This document shows, in pieces, positions 5,273 through 13,619 of a stretch of 26,649 nt of DNA. The DNA comes from Victivallaceae bacterium (GTDB lineage Bacteria; Verrucomicrobiota; Lentisphaeria; Victivallales; Victivallaceae). Within the stretch, counting starts at the first letter, position 1. The number at the start of each line of letters is the position of its first letter. The stretch lies in contig JAEDIJ010000029.1 of NCBI GenBank assembly GCA_016292515.1, positions 1 through 26,649 on the forward strand, written 5' to 3'. The notes under the pieces were generated by a model, which was not told the DNA's origin, did not search any database, and worked only from the letters and a program-made list of their open reading frames with translations. Position numbers and translations under genes: made by a program.

Positions 5273-7564
5273 ATGCTTCGCGCTTTTTGGGAATTCTGGC
5301 GTCGTTATCGCAAAAAACGGCGCAAAACCCGCGCCGCTTTTGATATCGACAAGTTTGAAGGGATACTCAATCAGAGTTCCGTCCCCGGCGTGACATTGCT
5401 CATTCTGGTATGGGTGGTCTGCACCTTGTTGCTGGTGTATTCCGCCAACGATCAGAGCAAGATCGAATGGCAGATCGGCGATATTTCTTCTGAATCCTTA
5501 TTGGCGCGTTGCGATTTCGAGTACGAAGACATCGACGCCACGGAGGAAAAACGCGCCGAGGCGCAGAAAAAATCGACGCTGTTTTTCAAGATCGATGCGG
5601 AAAAAAGCACCCGTCTGGAAAACAGGATCACCGATTTTCTCGAAGCGGTCGTACTGCGCAACACCGGAAATGACGGGGATTTCACCTCTGCGGGTAAAGT
5701 CGCGGCGCGGAATGCGTCGACGGAATTGATCAAATACATCGCGCCCCGCCACGAGGACTTCAAGGAACGCGCGACGCGCGAGATCAACCGGGGGATCATT
5801 TCTGAAAAGTTGCTTCGGGAGTGCGGCAATCCGGACCGGGAAGTTAAGATCGAAGATCTCCAAGGCAACGTCAATCACTATCAGTTGTTGCTTGCGGACT
5901 GCCGGACTCCGGAAAAGGTCGGCAAGAGAATCTTTTTCGCCGAAGAGAAAATCGAACTTTTCAATGAATTTTGTCAGATCATCAAGCCTGTCCTCGGCGA
6001 CGACGGCAATCTCGTCCTCGACGCGACAAAAAAGGCGGACGTTGTCGTGGCACCTGTCATACGCCAGGTCAAGACGAATGACCTTCTGCTTGAAAAGGGC
6101 GGCGTCATCACCCCCGCCATCAAGAAAAAACTGGATGCGGAGCGGAAGTTTCTGCCCCGTGATTTTGAATACAATATACTGATCATCAATTTGATATGCG
6201 GTCTTGCCCTTTTGGCGATCATTGTGATTTATTTCGTCATTCTGCGGCCGCGGATCGTTCATCAGTGGCGGGAAATGTCGGTCGCATCGATCGTTATCGC
6301 CGCTTCGCTGTGGATCAATTATCTGGTCATCACCAACTATTCGGAGATCGCCCGCGTCGCCAAACTTCAAGGGCATCCGGAATTGATCGTCTGCGCGGTT
6401 CCCGTCGTATTGCCGATGGTGCTGCTGTCGGTCACGCTCGGTTTGCGCGCTACTTTTTGCTGCGGATTTCTGACGGCGACGATGACGACGCTGATGGTTT
6501 CATCGGCGTCGCATCCGCAACTCGCGCTCGCCATCCGCTGGCTTTTCATCGGCGGCGTCGGCGCGCTTTTTGTCCACCGCGTCGTGAGTTACCGTTCCTT
6601 TTTCATCCGGACTTTTCTCGCTTCGGTGATCCTGAATCTGGTTTTCAATCTCGATATCCTCTATCAGAATCAAGGTTGGGGGCTCAACGAGTTCAAGGAG
6701 ATCGGCTCGGTGATCCTGTTGACCGGATTCACCTGCGCCGTCCTCGCGGAAGTGATGATCTTTATCCTTGAATTGCTTTTCAATCTCGATACCAATATGG
6801 CGTTGACGGTACTGGCGAATCTCAACCATCCGCTTCTGGAAAGGCTCAAGCGCGAAGCCCCCGGCACGATGTTTCACAGCATCAACGTCGCCACGCTTGC
6901 CGAAGACGCTGCCAAAGTCATCGGTGCCAATGCGTTGCGCGCCAAGGTCGGCGCGCTCTTTCACGACATCGGGAAACTTGCTATGCCGCAATACTTTACC
7001 GAAAACAACCGCGGCGGGAACAAGCATCTTTTTCTCTCGCCGCAGATCAGCAGTCTGATCATCCGCGATCACGTGACCAAAGGCTTGGAACTTGCCCGGC
7101 AGTACCGTCTTTTCCGCTATGTCCGCGAGGCGATCGCCACCCACCACGGCGATGACTTCGTCAGCTACTTTTACAATCTGGCGCGCAAAAAGCAGCGTGA
7201 CGCCGGCGAGCCGGAAAGCAGTGTGTTGGAGTCGGAATACCGCTACGCCGGCGATCCGCCGGATCGCAAGGAACTGGCGATCATCAGCCTCGCCGATGCC
7301 TGCGAAGCGGCATCCCGCAGTCTGCCGAATCCCTCGGAGCCGAATGTCCGCGAAAAGGTGGAAGAGATCATCGTCGGGCGTCTCCAAGGCGGTCAGTTGC
7401 GCAATGCGGAACTTACGCTTGCCGAATTGGATGCGATCAAAGAGTGTTTCATCAAAACTTTGGTCAACATCAATCACAGCAGGATCGCTTACAATATAGA
7501 GGAAAAAAATGAATCACCTCGCGACGGCGTGGAAATCGCGTCCGCTTCCCAAGCCGGAAAATAA
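5273..7564 (+). CDS. pgpH: 7TM-HD protein, PgpH-type cyclic-di-AMP phosphodiesterase
   Basis: The 763-residue membrane protein has the PgpH layout: a basic N-terminus, one membrane helix (39-56), a large extracytoplasmic domain (about 60-300), a block of seven predicted membrane helices (about 301-505) and a cytoplasmic HD domain (about 515-710). The HD domain shows H535, the H564-D565 pair in FHDIGK, H600 and HH 624-625, as expected for a two-metal phosphohydrolase. In Listeria, PgpH degrades c-di-AMP to pApA; the activity here is inferred. The ATG follows the phoH stop by one base, with an AAGGAG site inside phoH, and the gene overlaps ybeY by 56 bases. It probably links envelope state to second-messenger level. 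No c-di-AMP synthase is in the window. Confidence 0.88.
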   Translation: MLRAFWEFWRRYRKKRRKTRAAFDIDKFEGILNQSSVPGVTLLILVWVVCTLLLVYSANDQSKIEWQIGDISSESLLARCDFEYEDIDATEEKRAEAQKKSTLFFKIDAEKSTRLENRITDFLEAVVLRNTGNDGDFTSAGKVAARNASTELIKYIAPRHEDFKERATREINRGIISEKLLRECGNPDREVKIEDLQGNVNHYQLLLADCRTPEKVGKRIFFAEEKIELFNEFCQIIKPVLGDDGNLVLDATKKADVVVAPVIRQVKTNDLLLEKGGVITPAIKKKLDAERKFLPRDFEYNILIINLICGLALLAIIVIYFVILRPRIVHQWREMSVASIVIAASLWINYLVITNYSEIARVAKLQGHPELIVCAVPVVLPMVLLSVTLGLRATFCCGFLTATMTTLMVSSASHPQLALAIRWLFIGGVGALFVHRVVSYRSFFIRTFLASVILNLVFNLDILYQNQGWGLNEFKEIGSVILLTGFTCAVLAEVMIFILELLFNLDTNMALTVLANLNHPLLERLKREAPGTMFHSINVATLAEDAAKVIGANALRAKVGALFHDIGKLAMPQYFTENNRGGNKHLFLSPQISSLIIRDHVTKGLELARQYRLFRYVREAIATHHGDDFVSYFYNLARKKQRDAGEPESSVLESEYRYAGDPPDRKELAIISLADACEAASRSLPNPSEPNVREKVEEIIVGRLQGGQLRNAELTLAELDAIKECFIKTLVNINHSRIAYNIEEKNESPRDGVEIASASQAGK

Positions 7565-8000
7565 GAGACTTTTCACCTTTCTTTGCCGCGCCGCCGACCT
7601 CGCCGGTCTGCCCCGCACCGATTGGGAACTGGAAGTTCTCTTTGTCAACGACCGCGCGATGGCGCGTTACAACGAGGAGATCGTCGGTCATACCGGCACG
7701 ACCGATGTCATCACGATCTCCTATTTTGAAGCGGAGTGCCCCGTCCTGCCCGGCGAGACCGCCGTGCAGTTGATCGTCAATCCCTTTGCCGCGCTCCGCG
7801 AGGGGGAGAGAAGAAAAAATTCCGATTACGCGACCGAATTGGCGCGTTATCTCATTCACGGATTGCTCCACGCCACCGGGCGGAGCGACCTCGACCCGAA
7901 ATCGCGCGCTTCGATGCGCCGCAGCGAGTTGCGTGTTTTGCGCCGTCTCGCAGCGGAAAATCTCTTTCCCGCAGAGATTTTTTCCGTGAATTTGCAGTGA
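7509..8000 (+). CDS. ybeY: Endoribonuclease YbeY (rRNA maturation factor)
   Basis: YbeY is a metal-dependent endoribonuclease required for 16S rRNA 3' maturation and ribosome quality control. The 163-residue protein has the zinc signature H117-x3-H121 in HGLLHATG. The third ligand, usually His in H-x3-H-x5-H, is Asp (D127) here. The upstream motif reads TDVITISY rather than the common TDVLSFP. I recall Bacteroidetes YbeY proteins with a similar Asp and TDIITF motif, so this is probably a lineage variant, not inactivation. ATG 7509 has AGAGG (7498-7502) 6 bases upstream, inside the preceding gene, and the 56-base overlap supports coupled translation. It closes the phoH-pgpH-ybeY operon. Confidence 0.9.
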   Translation: MNHLATAWKSRPLPKPENKRLFTFLCRAADLAGLPRTDWELEVLFVNDRAMARYNEEIVGHTGTTDVITISYFEAECPVLPGETAVQLIVNPFAALREGERRKNSDYATELARYLIHGLLHATGRSDLDPKSRASMRRSELRVLRRLAAENLFPAEIFSVNLQ

Positions 8001-8039
8001 TCCTCCGTTTTCTCAGCGAGCGAGTACTGACGGGAAATC

Positions 8040-8058
8040 AAAAAAACCTGCTTTTTTT
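8040..8058 (+). terminator. A7-CCTGC-T7 hairpin after ybeY
   Basis: Seven A, a 5-base spacer CCTGC and seven T, the same geometry as 1919-1937. It lies 40 bases after the ybeY stop and 12 bases before the next TTGACT promoter. It is a possible weak terminator, or a promoter-linked element. Confidence 0.45.
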
Positions 8059-8070
8059 ACCAAAAAAAAT

Positions 8071-8099
8071 TTGACTTTTCGCTTTTCCGGTGATATTGT
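8071..8099 (+). promoter_or_regulatory. Probable promoter of the repeat-protein gene
   Basis: TTGACT (8071-8076), a 17-base spacer and TATTGT (8094-8099), followed by an AT-rich start region. The leader to ATG 8144 is about 38 bases and carries GGAGAGGA (8133-8140). The A7-N5-T7 plus TTGACTTTT arrangement is shared with the acpP promoter. Confidence 0.6.
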
Positions 8100-8143
8100 T
8101 ATACCGTATAAATATAACTTTTTACCTTCTACGGAGAGGAAAA

Positions 8144-11100
8144 ATGGCGACAGCAAACAGTGGAAATTGGGAGTTGAAATATCCGGAGATCGCCGTCGAA
8201 AGTCACGTCAACGTGACCGTGGAGCGTTCTGCCGTCTGGTACAATACCCGGACCGGGCAATACGAGACCGAAATCGTAAAATACAAGACGGTTTTCGATT
8301 CGGCGGCGGTGACTTTCACTTGGAGCGGTCCGTTTCAGGGGGCCGGCGAGATCTCCTATGCGCTTGTTTTCGGCGATAAGGAGGATTTTTCCGGTAAGCG
8401 AAACGTGGTGTACTATCCTCCCGCCGGGAAAATCGTCCAGGGCGATGAAACGATCTCGGTGACTCTTGATCAGGACGCGTTGTCTCCGGTTTCGCTCGTC
8501 GCTTCCGTGGGGCACGGCACTGCAAACGAGATCTATTGGAGCGTAGTCGCCGGTATTTGGCAGGACGGGGTCTTTATCCCGCAGGAAGAAAGCCAAAGCG
8601 AGTCTTTCTACTTCGTCGATGAATTCGATAAGCCGATCTGGTCGGGCGCCGCGCCCGCCAAGGCTTCCGCCGACGTGGAACTCGGCAGATCCCCCCAAGG
8701 TACGGCGCAGGTATGCAACGGCAAACTCAATCTTACCGTCACCAGCGTCAAAAGCGGTTTCGGCATCGCCCAATATGAGGTGACGCTGAAAAACAAAACG
8801 ACCGGCAAAACTTTCCGTTTCGACATCGATTACAACAGCGGATCGATCCAGTCGTCGGGGGACACCAATACTTTTACGCAGGCGATCGATCTCAAAGACG
8901 AGGACTTTTTCGGTGAAGATTACGAAGGCAATTATACGGTCAGCGTGAAAACGTCTGACGGTTGCGGTCATTCGGCGACTTCGGAAGCGGTGAATTTTGT
9001 CGTCGACGGCGTGGCGCCGGACAAGGTCGAAAACGTGAAACTTCTCAGCTCCGTTTCGAGTGTGCTGGTTTCCTGGGATGCGTCGTACGATGTCTCCGGG
9101 ATCCAGAGTTACATCATTAAAGAACGTCGCGCCGGCACTTCGGCGTGGGAGGATATCCTCACGGTCAAGGGCAATGTGACCTCCGCTTTCGGCTACGATC
9201 TGCCCGACGGAGATTACGAGGTCATCGTCGTCGCCGAAGACAAAAGCGGCAACCTCAGCGCGTACAGCGATATTCAGCGGGTCACGGTTGCCAAAGGGGA
9301 CGATTACGAGGACACCTATAATTTCGCCAAATGGAAAAAATTCGGTACCGACAGTTCGTTTTCGGCGGAGAATACGATCGGCTGGGGCGATCTGGCGGAT
9401 TATTTCTGCTTCGAGTGCGATCTCTCCTGCTCCGTGACCGTCGATCTGTTGACCCTTGAACCTGAATTTGAGGAAGATTTCGGCTCCAAGGGCATCAAGA
9501 TCGAACTTTATCAGTACGACGGCACCGGTTGGGAAAGGGCGATCAAAAGCATCAGCGTTTCGACGGAAAAAACGATCATTTCCGATCTGCTGCTGGATCG
9601 CGGGACCTATTTCGTCAAAGTCAGTGCCAACAATGTGGCGGCGGTGGATCGTTACGTATTGGATTTCGAGCGGAAAAACTTTTCGTATTCGGAGTACAAC
9701 ACCGACCGCGACAACGATTGGCGGAAACTGGAAGCGCAAGGATATTCCCCCGTTTCCGCGGGCGACACGGTGGTGGACTGGGTCGGCTTCGGCGACGCGA
9801 TCGACTACCGCAAACTTGACGTCGCCGCGAGCGGCAATTACAAAATCACGCTGACGACGCCGGGCGATCCCTCCGCGCTGACGATCTATCAATTGGACAA
9901 CGGATCGCTCAAGAAACTCCGGACGTTTGCCACGAGCGGCAAGGACGGTTTCAATGCCGCGACGATGCTGCTCGACAAAAGAAATGAATACTACATTTCC
10001 GTTTCTCCCGCCGGCAACGACAGCAATTACAAGGTCGATTTCACTTGTCTCCACGCTTATGACGGCGCAAAAGTCAGCAACGAGGACGACGACTGGAAGA
10101 CGCTGGACACCACGAAATTCAAGACGATCAATATGGACAATCCGTCCGATCAGGATTGGGTCGGTTTCAGCGACACGATCGACTACCGGCAGGTGAAAGT
10201 CGATTTCGCGGGACGTTACAATCTGCGTTTGAGCGGCATTTCGCACAAGGTGGTTTTCACGGTCTATCAGCAGAACGGAAACAAGCTTCAAAAGCTTACC
10301 TCGATGACGCTTACGCCGCAGGACGGCAAGACCGCGACGGGCAAGATCGGCAACATTCTGCTCGAATCCCAAAATTACGGCGCGGTCTATTACGTGTCGA
10401 TTTCCGCACCCGACGGCAATTTGGAGAAAAATTCCGATTACTCGCTTTTCCTCTCCGCCAACGAAATTTTCAACCGCGCCATCATTGAGGACGACGATTG
10501 GCGTACGCTTGACAAGTCCAAGTATCTGATTTCGACCGATACCCCCGTCCCTGCGGATCCCTCCGATATCGAATGGATCGGTCTCGGCGACAAGATCGAC
10601 TACCGCAAGATCGAACTTTCCGCTTCCGGCAGTTACAATTTCAAGATCTCGCAGGTCGGCGCGCCTGTGGTGTTGACCGTTTATCAGGAAGTTGCCGGCG
10701 AACTCGTCAAGATCGCTTCCAAGACGGTCACTTCTTACGAGGATACGCTTGCCGACGTGGTGCTCAATTTTGATCACCGCGATGCCGCGGCGTACTCGTA
10801 CTACCTCTCGGTCGAGTGCCAGAAGTACGACGGAGATCACAACTCGGATTACCGTCTGGAAATGACGGGTCCCAAGTTCGACGCGGCGCGTTGCGAGGAC
10901 GACTGGCCCGATCTCGCCGTCAATGGCGACCAGAGCGTGAACTTCGGTTCTTTCGGGACTGTCAAATCCGATGACATCGGCAAACAGCTCGTGCGTCAGG
11001 ACGACGTTACCGGTGAAGCCGGTATGGCGGTCAACTGGGTCGGTTACGGCGATGCGGTCGATTACGTCCAGTTTTCGTTGACTTGCGCCGCCAAACTCGT

Positions 11101-11719
11101 TTTCGACCTGGAAGCGTCGGGCAATGCCGATCTGACGGTCTATTCGCTCGAAGAGGGCAAAAGGGGTTATTCGCTGACGTCTCTCGGTGCGGCGGGCAAG
11201 GAACTCTACCTTCAACAGGGAACTTATTACATCGCCGTCAAGGCGCAGGACAAGAGTGTCAACGCCGATATCGATTATTCGGTCAAAGTCAGATCCGGCG
11301 AGTTTTTCCTCAAAAGCGCGGTCGGCAATACCGATGACTCCTGGCAAAAGGCGGAGCAGAATCAGCAGCCGTGGGAAGTTTTTGAAAGCGGCACGGATCA
11401 GGTGACGGACTGGGTCGGCTTCGGTAACGGTGCCGATTACTGGAATATCCAGTTGAAAAACGACGGCTGGCTTGAAGTTTTCGTGGACGATGCCACTCTC
11501 GACGCCTGCAACAGCGGAAAAATTTCGTTTGAATTGCGCAGCGGCGATGAGGGCAAAAAACTCGCGCTCAACTGGGATGCGGCAAACGGATGTTTCATCA
11601 GCAAGGACGATTTCGCCACCGGCAACATCTGCTACCTCGGCGTCGTCTGCAACGACGTCAAAAAGTATGAGGTCGATTACAAGTTCAGTCTGGCGGTGAA
11701 AACGTTGCAGAATCAGTAG
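8144..11719 (+). CDS. Large multidomain repeat protein, probably exported or surface-located
   Basis: A 1191-residue acidic protein of unknown function. Residues about 1-165 and 170-290 look like all-beta domains I cannot name. About 290-385 resembles a fibronectin type III domain (APDKVENVKL start, DGDYEVIVVAEDKSGN end). From about 386 there are six divergent units of roughly 120-145 residues, close in style to bacterial pre-peptidase C-terminal (PPC) beta-sandwich domains, each with an acidic DDxW entry and a WVGFGDxxDY core. No N-terminal signal peptide, lipobox, membrane anchor or autotransporter barrel is visible, so an unusual export route or an intracellular role is open. ATG 8144 is set by GGAGAGGA; an upstream in-frame ATG at 8090 lies inside the promoter. 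The gene has its own promoter and terminator. No enzyme motif is recognised; adhesin or matrix protein is a guess. Confidence 0.85.
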   Translation: MATANSGNWELKYPEIAVESHVNVTVERSAVWYNTRTGQYETEIVKYKTVFDSAAVTFTWSGPFQGAGEISYALVFGDKEDFSGKRNVVYYPPAGKIVQGDETISVTLDQDALSPVSLVASVGHGTANEIYWSVVAGIWQDGVFIPQEESQSESFYFVDEFDKPIWSGAAPAKASADVELGRSPQGTAQVCNGKLNLTVTSVKSGFGIAQYEVTLKNKTTGKTFRFDIDYNSGSIQSSGDTNTFTQAIDLKDEDFFGEDYEGNYTVSVKTSDGCGHSATSEAVNFVVDGVAPDKVENVKLLSSVSSVLVSWDASYDVSGIQSYIIKERRAGTSAWEDILTVKGNVTSAFGYDLPDGDYEVIVVAEDKSGNLSAYSDIQRVTVAKGDDYEDTYNFAKWKKFGTDSSFSAENTIGWGDLADYFCFECDLSCSVTVDLLTLEPEFEEDFGSKGIKIELYQYDGTGWERAIKSISVSTEKTIISDLLLDRGTYFVKVSANNVAAVDRYVLDFERKNFSYSEYNTDRDNDWRKLEAQGYSPVSAGDTVVDWVGFGDAIDYRKLDVAASGNYKITLTTPGDPSALTIYQLDNGSLKKLRTFATSGKDGFNAATMLLDKRNEYYISVSPAGNDSNYKVDFTCLHAYDGAKVSNEDDDWKTLDTTKFKTINMDNPSDQDWVGFSDTIDYRQVKVDFAGRYNLRLSGISHKVVFTVYQQNGNKLQKLTSMTLTPQDGKTATGKIGNILLESQNYGAVYYVSISAPDGNLEKNSDYSLFLSANEIFNRAIIEDDDWRTLDKSKYLISTDTPVPADPSDIEWIGLGDKIDYRKIELSASGSYNFKISQVGAPVVLTVYQEVAGELVKIASKTVTSYEDTLADVVLNFDHRDAAAYSYYLSVECQKYDGDHNSDYRLEMTGPKFDAARCEDDWPDLAVNGDQSVNFGSFGTVKSDDIGKQLVRQDDVTGEAGMAVNWVGYGDAVDYVQFSLTCAAKLVFDLEASGNADLTVYSLEEGKRGYSLTSLGAAGKELYLQQGTYYIAVKAQDKSVNADIDYSVKVRSGEFFLKSAVGNTDDSWQKAEQNQQPWEVFESGTDQVTDWVGFGNGADYWNIQLKNDGWLEVFVDDATLDACNSGKISFELRSGDEGKKLALNWDAANGCFISKDDFATGNICYLGVVCNDVKKYEVDYKFSLAVKTLQNQ
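9299..11716 (+). repeat. Six divergent PPC-like protein repeats
   Basis: Protein-level repeats begin near residues 386, 518, 645, 782, 917 and 1061. Cores read WGDLADYFCFECD, WVGFGDAIDYRKLDV, WVGFSDTIDYRQVKV, WIGLGDKIDYRKIEL, WVGYGDAVDYVQFSL and WVGFGNGADYWNIQL. Units 2-4 are most alike and keep DNDW/DDDW plus a later SGNYKI-like strand; units 1, 5 and 6 are more divergent. Variation in length between units speaks against recent DNA-level tandem duplication. Confidence 0.85.
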
Positions 11720-11734
11720 AAGATCAAAAACCAC

Positions 11735-11764
11735 GGGGCAGTGCGGTGAGCGTGCCCCTTTTTT
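11735..11764 (+). terminator. Rho-independent terminator of the repeat-protein gene
   Basis: GGGGCA (11735-11740) pairs with TGCCCC (11753-11758) across a 12-base loop and is followed directly by six T (11759-11764). It is the most conventional terminator in the window and sits 16 bases after the stop codon. Confidence 0.8.
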
Positions 11765-11776
11765 AAGGAAAACAAA

Positions 11777-12208
11777 ATGAAAAAAATTCTTTTGGCAGGG
11801 GCTCTGGCGGCAATGGCGGGTTTCACCGGATGCACGACGATCGAATCGACGCAGAAATTCAATGCCGTCGCGCTCGGCGACGGTGCGGAAAAGGCGGTTT
11901 GCCAGAGTTACGTCAAGATGTCCGCGCTTTACTTTTGCGGTTTGCCGATTGTCAGCGGCAGCACCAGCGGCAACGGCGGCTGGACGATGTTCCGTTACAA
12001 TCTGACGACCGAAAACGCGATGTATCTTTTGACCAAGGAGGCCAAGAGCAAGGGCGCGTCGCGTCTGACTAACGTCAACGTCTCGCAAAAATACGATTTC
12101 AGCTATCTGATCTTTCAGCATCATATGATCGAGGCTTCCGGCACCGGCGTGCGCAATCGCGACGCGGCAGTCCGGCAAGCGGCGAAAGATTTTGACAATG
12201 AGCCGTAA
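11777..12208 (+). CDS. Small putative lipoprotein
   Basis: A 143-residue protein with a type II signal sequence: a KK start, a hydrophobic Ala/Gly/Leu core and the lipobox FTGC, making C19 the lipidation site. The mature part is under 130 residues and shows no catalytic motif. It contains a Gly/Ser turn (SGSTSGNGG) and a C-terminal helix, and resembles the general style of small outer-membrane lipoproteins of unknown function. I cannot assign a family. AAGGA (11765-11769) lies 7 bases before the ATG. Its end overlaps the next gene by 11 bases, suggesting coupled translation, although a functional link to a PIN-PhoH ATPase is not obvious. No promoter is evident after the terminator at 11764. 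Confidence 0.8.
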   Translation: MKKILLAGALAAMAGFTGCTTIESTQKFNAVALGDGAEKAVCQSYVKMSALYFCGLPIVSGSTSGNGGWTMFRYNLTTENAMYLLTKEAKSKGASRLTNVNVSQKYDFSYLIFQHHMIEASGTGVRNRDAAVRQAAKDFDNEP

Positions 12209-13604
12209 AAAAGTCCCCGCCGAACTTCCTGCGGTCAAGACTTTTGTCCTCGACACCAACGTGTTGTTGCACAGCGCGTTGAGCGTGGAGTCCTTTAAGG
12301 AGAACGACGTCGTCATTCCGATGGCGGTGATCGAGGAACTCGACAAGTTCAAGAAAACTTCCGACGAACTCGGCCGCAACGCACGCAAAGTCATCCGTCT
12401 GCTCGACCGGCTGCGCGAAGCGACGGCGGCGGCGGGTCCGGGGCAATTGGCGCAGGGCGTGCCGCTCGGCAACGTTTCCGCGACGGCGACCGGCAAACTT
12501 TACGTCGTCTGCGCGACGGTCGGCGACAGCGCGATCGGGCGCAAGGTCGATGCCGTTTTCGGTTGCGAACTCAATCTCGGCTCCCCCGATAACCGGATCC
12601 TGCGCTGTGCCTGCGAGTTGCAATCGCAGGGCAAAAACGTCGTTTTCATCAGCAAGGACATCAATCTGCGGCTCAAAGCGGACGCTCTCGGCATCCCCGT
12701 GATGGATTACGAGCGCGGCAAGGTCAACAGCGATGCGCTTTACACCGGATTTGAAACGGCGGAAGTGTCGTCGGCAAAACTGGACGCGCTCTACCGCGAT
12801 CGCGAAATGCCTGCGACGGGATACAGTCTGCTCTCCAACGAATTTCTTTTGCTCAACGCCGAAAAAGAAGGCAAAAAGTCGGCTTTGGTGCGGCTTCGCA
12901 ACGACGGGAAACTGCATCTCTTGGAGCCGATCCGCGAAAGCATTTGGAATGTCGCGCCGCGCAACAAGGAGCAGCGTATGGCATTCGACGTACTGCTCGA
13001 TCCCGAAGTGCGGCTGGTGACGCTGGTCGGCGGTGCCGGCACCGGCAAAACGCTGCTCGCGCTGGCGACGGCGTTGCAGATGGTGTTGCGCGAGAACCGC
13101 TACGAAAGGATCCTTGTTTCGAGACCGATCATTCCGCTCGGCAACGACATCGGATTTCTGCCGGGGAGCAAGGGGGCGAAACTTTCCAGCTGGATGCAGC
13201 CGATTTTCGACAATCTCGAATTTCTGATCGGCGCCGACGGCAGGGAAAAGCCCAAAAGCAGTTCGCACTACTCCGTCGAATCGCTTCTCAACGGCGGCAA
13301 ACTGGAATTGGAAGCCCTTACGTACATCCGCGGCAGAAGCATTTCGCGCCAATTCGTCATCATCGACGAAGCGCAGAATCTCACGCCGCATGAAGTCAAA
13401 ACCATTATCAGCCGTTGCGGCGATGATACCAAGATGGTGCTGACCGGCGATCCTCATCAGATCGACAATCCCTACCTCGACGCTTCCAGCAACGGTTTGA
13501 GTTACGCCGTGGAACGTCTGAAAGGACAATCGCTTTTCGGTCACGTGACGCTCGCAAAGAGCGAGCGCAGCGATCTCGCGGCGCTGGCGGCTCAACTGTT
13601 GTAG
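12198..13604 (+). CDS. PIN domain-PhoH ATPase fusion (PhoH2/YlaK type)
   Basis: A 468-residue protein with an N-terminal PIN nuclease domain (about 14-170) and a C-terminal PhoH ATPase domain (about 250-468). PIN acidic residues are visible: D19 in VLDTNVLL, E46/E47 in IEELD, D132 in SPDNRIL and D154 in ISKDINL. The ATPase has Walker A GGAGTGKT (278-285) and Walker B VIIDEAQN (387-394) followed by TGDP. Studied PhoH2 proteins are RNA-unwinding, RNA-cleaving enzymes; a role in RNA turnover is the likely inference. ATG 12198 is preferred over TTG 12192; both overlap the lipoprotein end. It is a second, distinct PhoH-type gene beside the YbeZ-like one at 4309. Confidence 0.92.
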   Translation: MSRKKVPAELPAVKTFVLDTNVLLHSALSVESFKENDVVIPMAVIEELDKFKKTSDELGRNARKVIRLLDRLREATAAAGPGQLAQGVPLGNVSATATGKLYVVCATVGDSAIGRKVDAVFGCELNLGSPDNRILRCACELQSQGKNVVFISKDINLRLKADALGIPVMDYERGKVNSDALYTGFETAEVSSAKLDALYRDREMPATGYSLLSNEFLLLNAEKEGKKSALVRLRNDGKLHLLEPIRESIWNVAPRNKEQRMAFDVLLDPEVRLVTLVGGAGTGKTLLALATALQMVLRENRYERILVSRPIIPLGNDIGFLPGSKGAKLSSWMQPIFDNLEFLIGADGREKPKSSSHYSVESLLNGGKLELEALTYIRGRSISRQFVIIDEAQNLTPHEVKTIISRCGDDTKMVLTGDPHQIDNPYLDASSNGLSYAVERLKGQSLFGHVTLAKSERSDLAALAAQLL

Positions 13605-13619
13605 AAAGGTTTTTCAAAG

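Noticed and set aside
8090..8143. 18-residue N-terminal extension of the repeat protein
   Set aside because: The ATG at 8090 overlaps the promoter; the strong GGAGAGGA site serves ATG 8144.
9299..11716. Recent tandem DNA duplication in the repeat protein
   Set aside because: Units share only protein-level motifs and differ in length; no long DNA repeats are visible.
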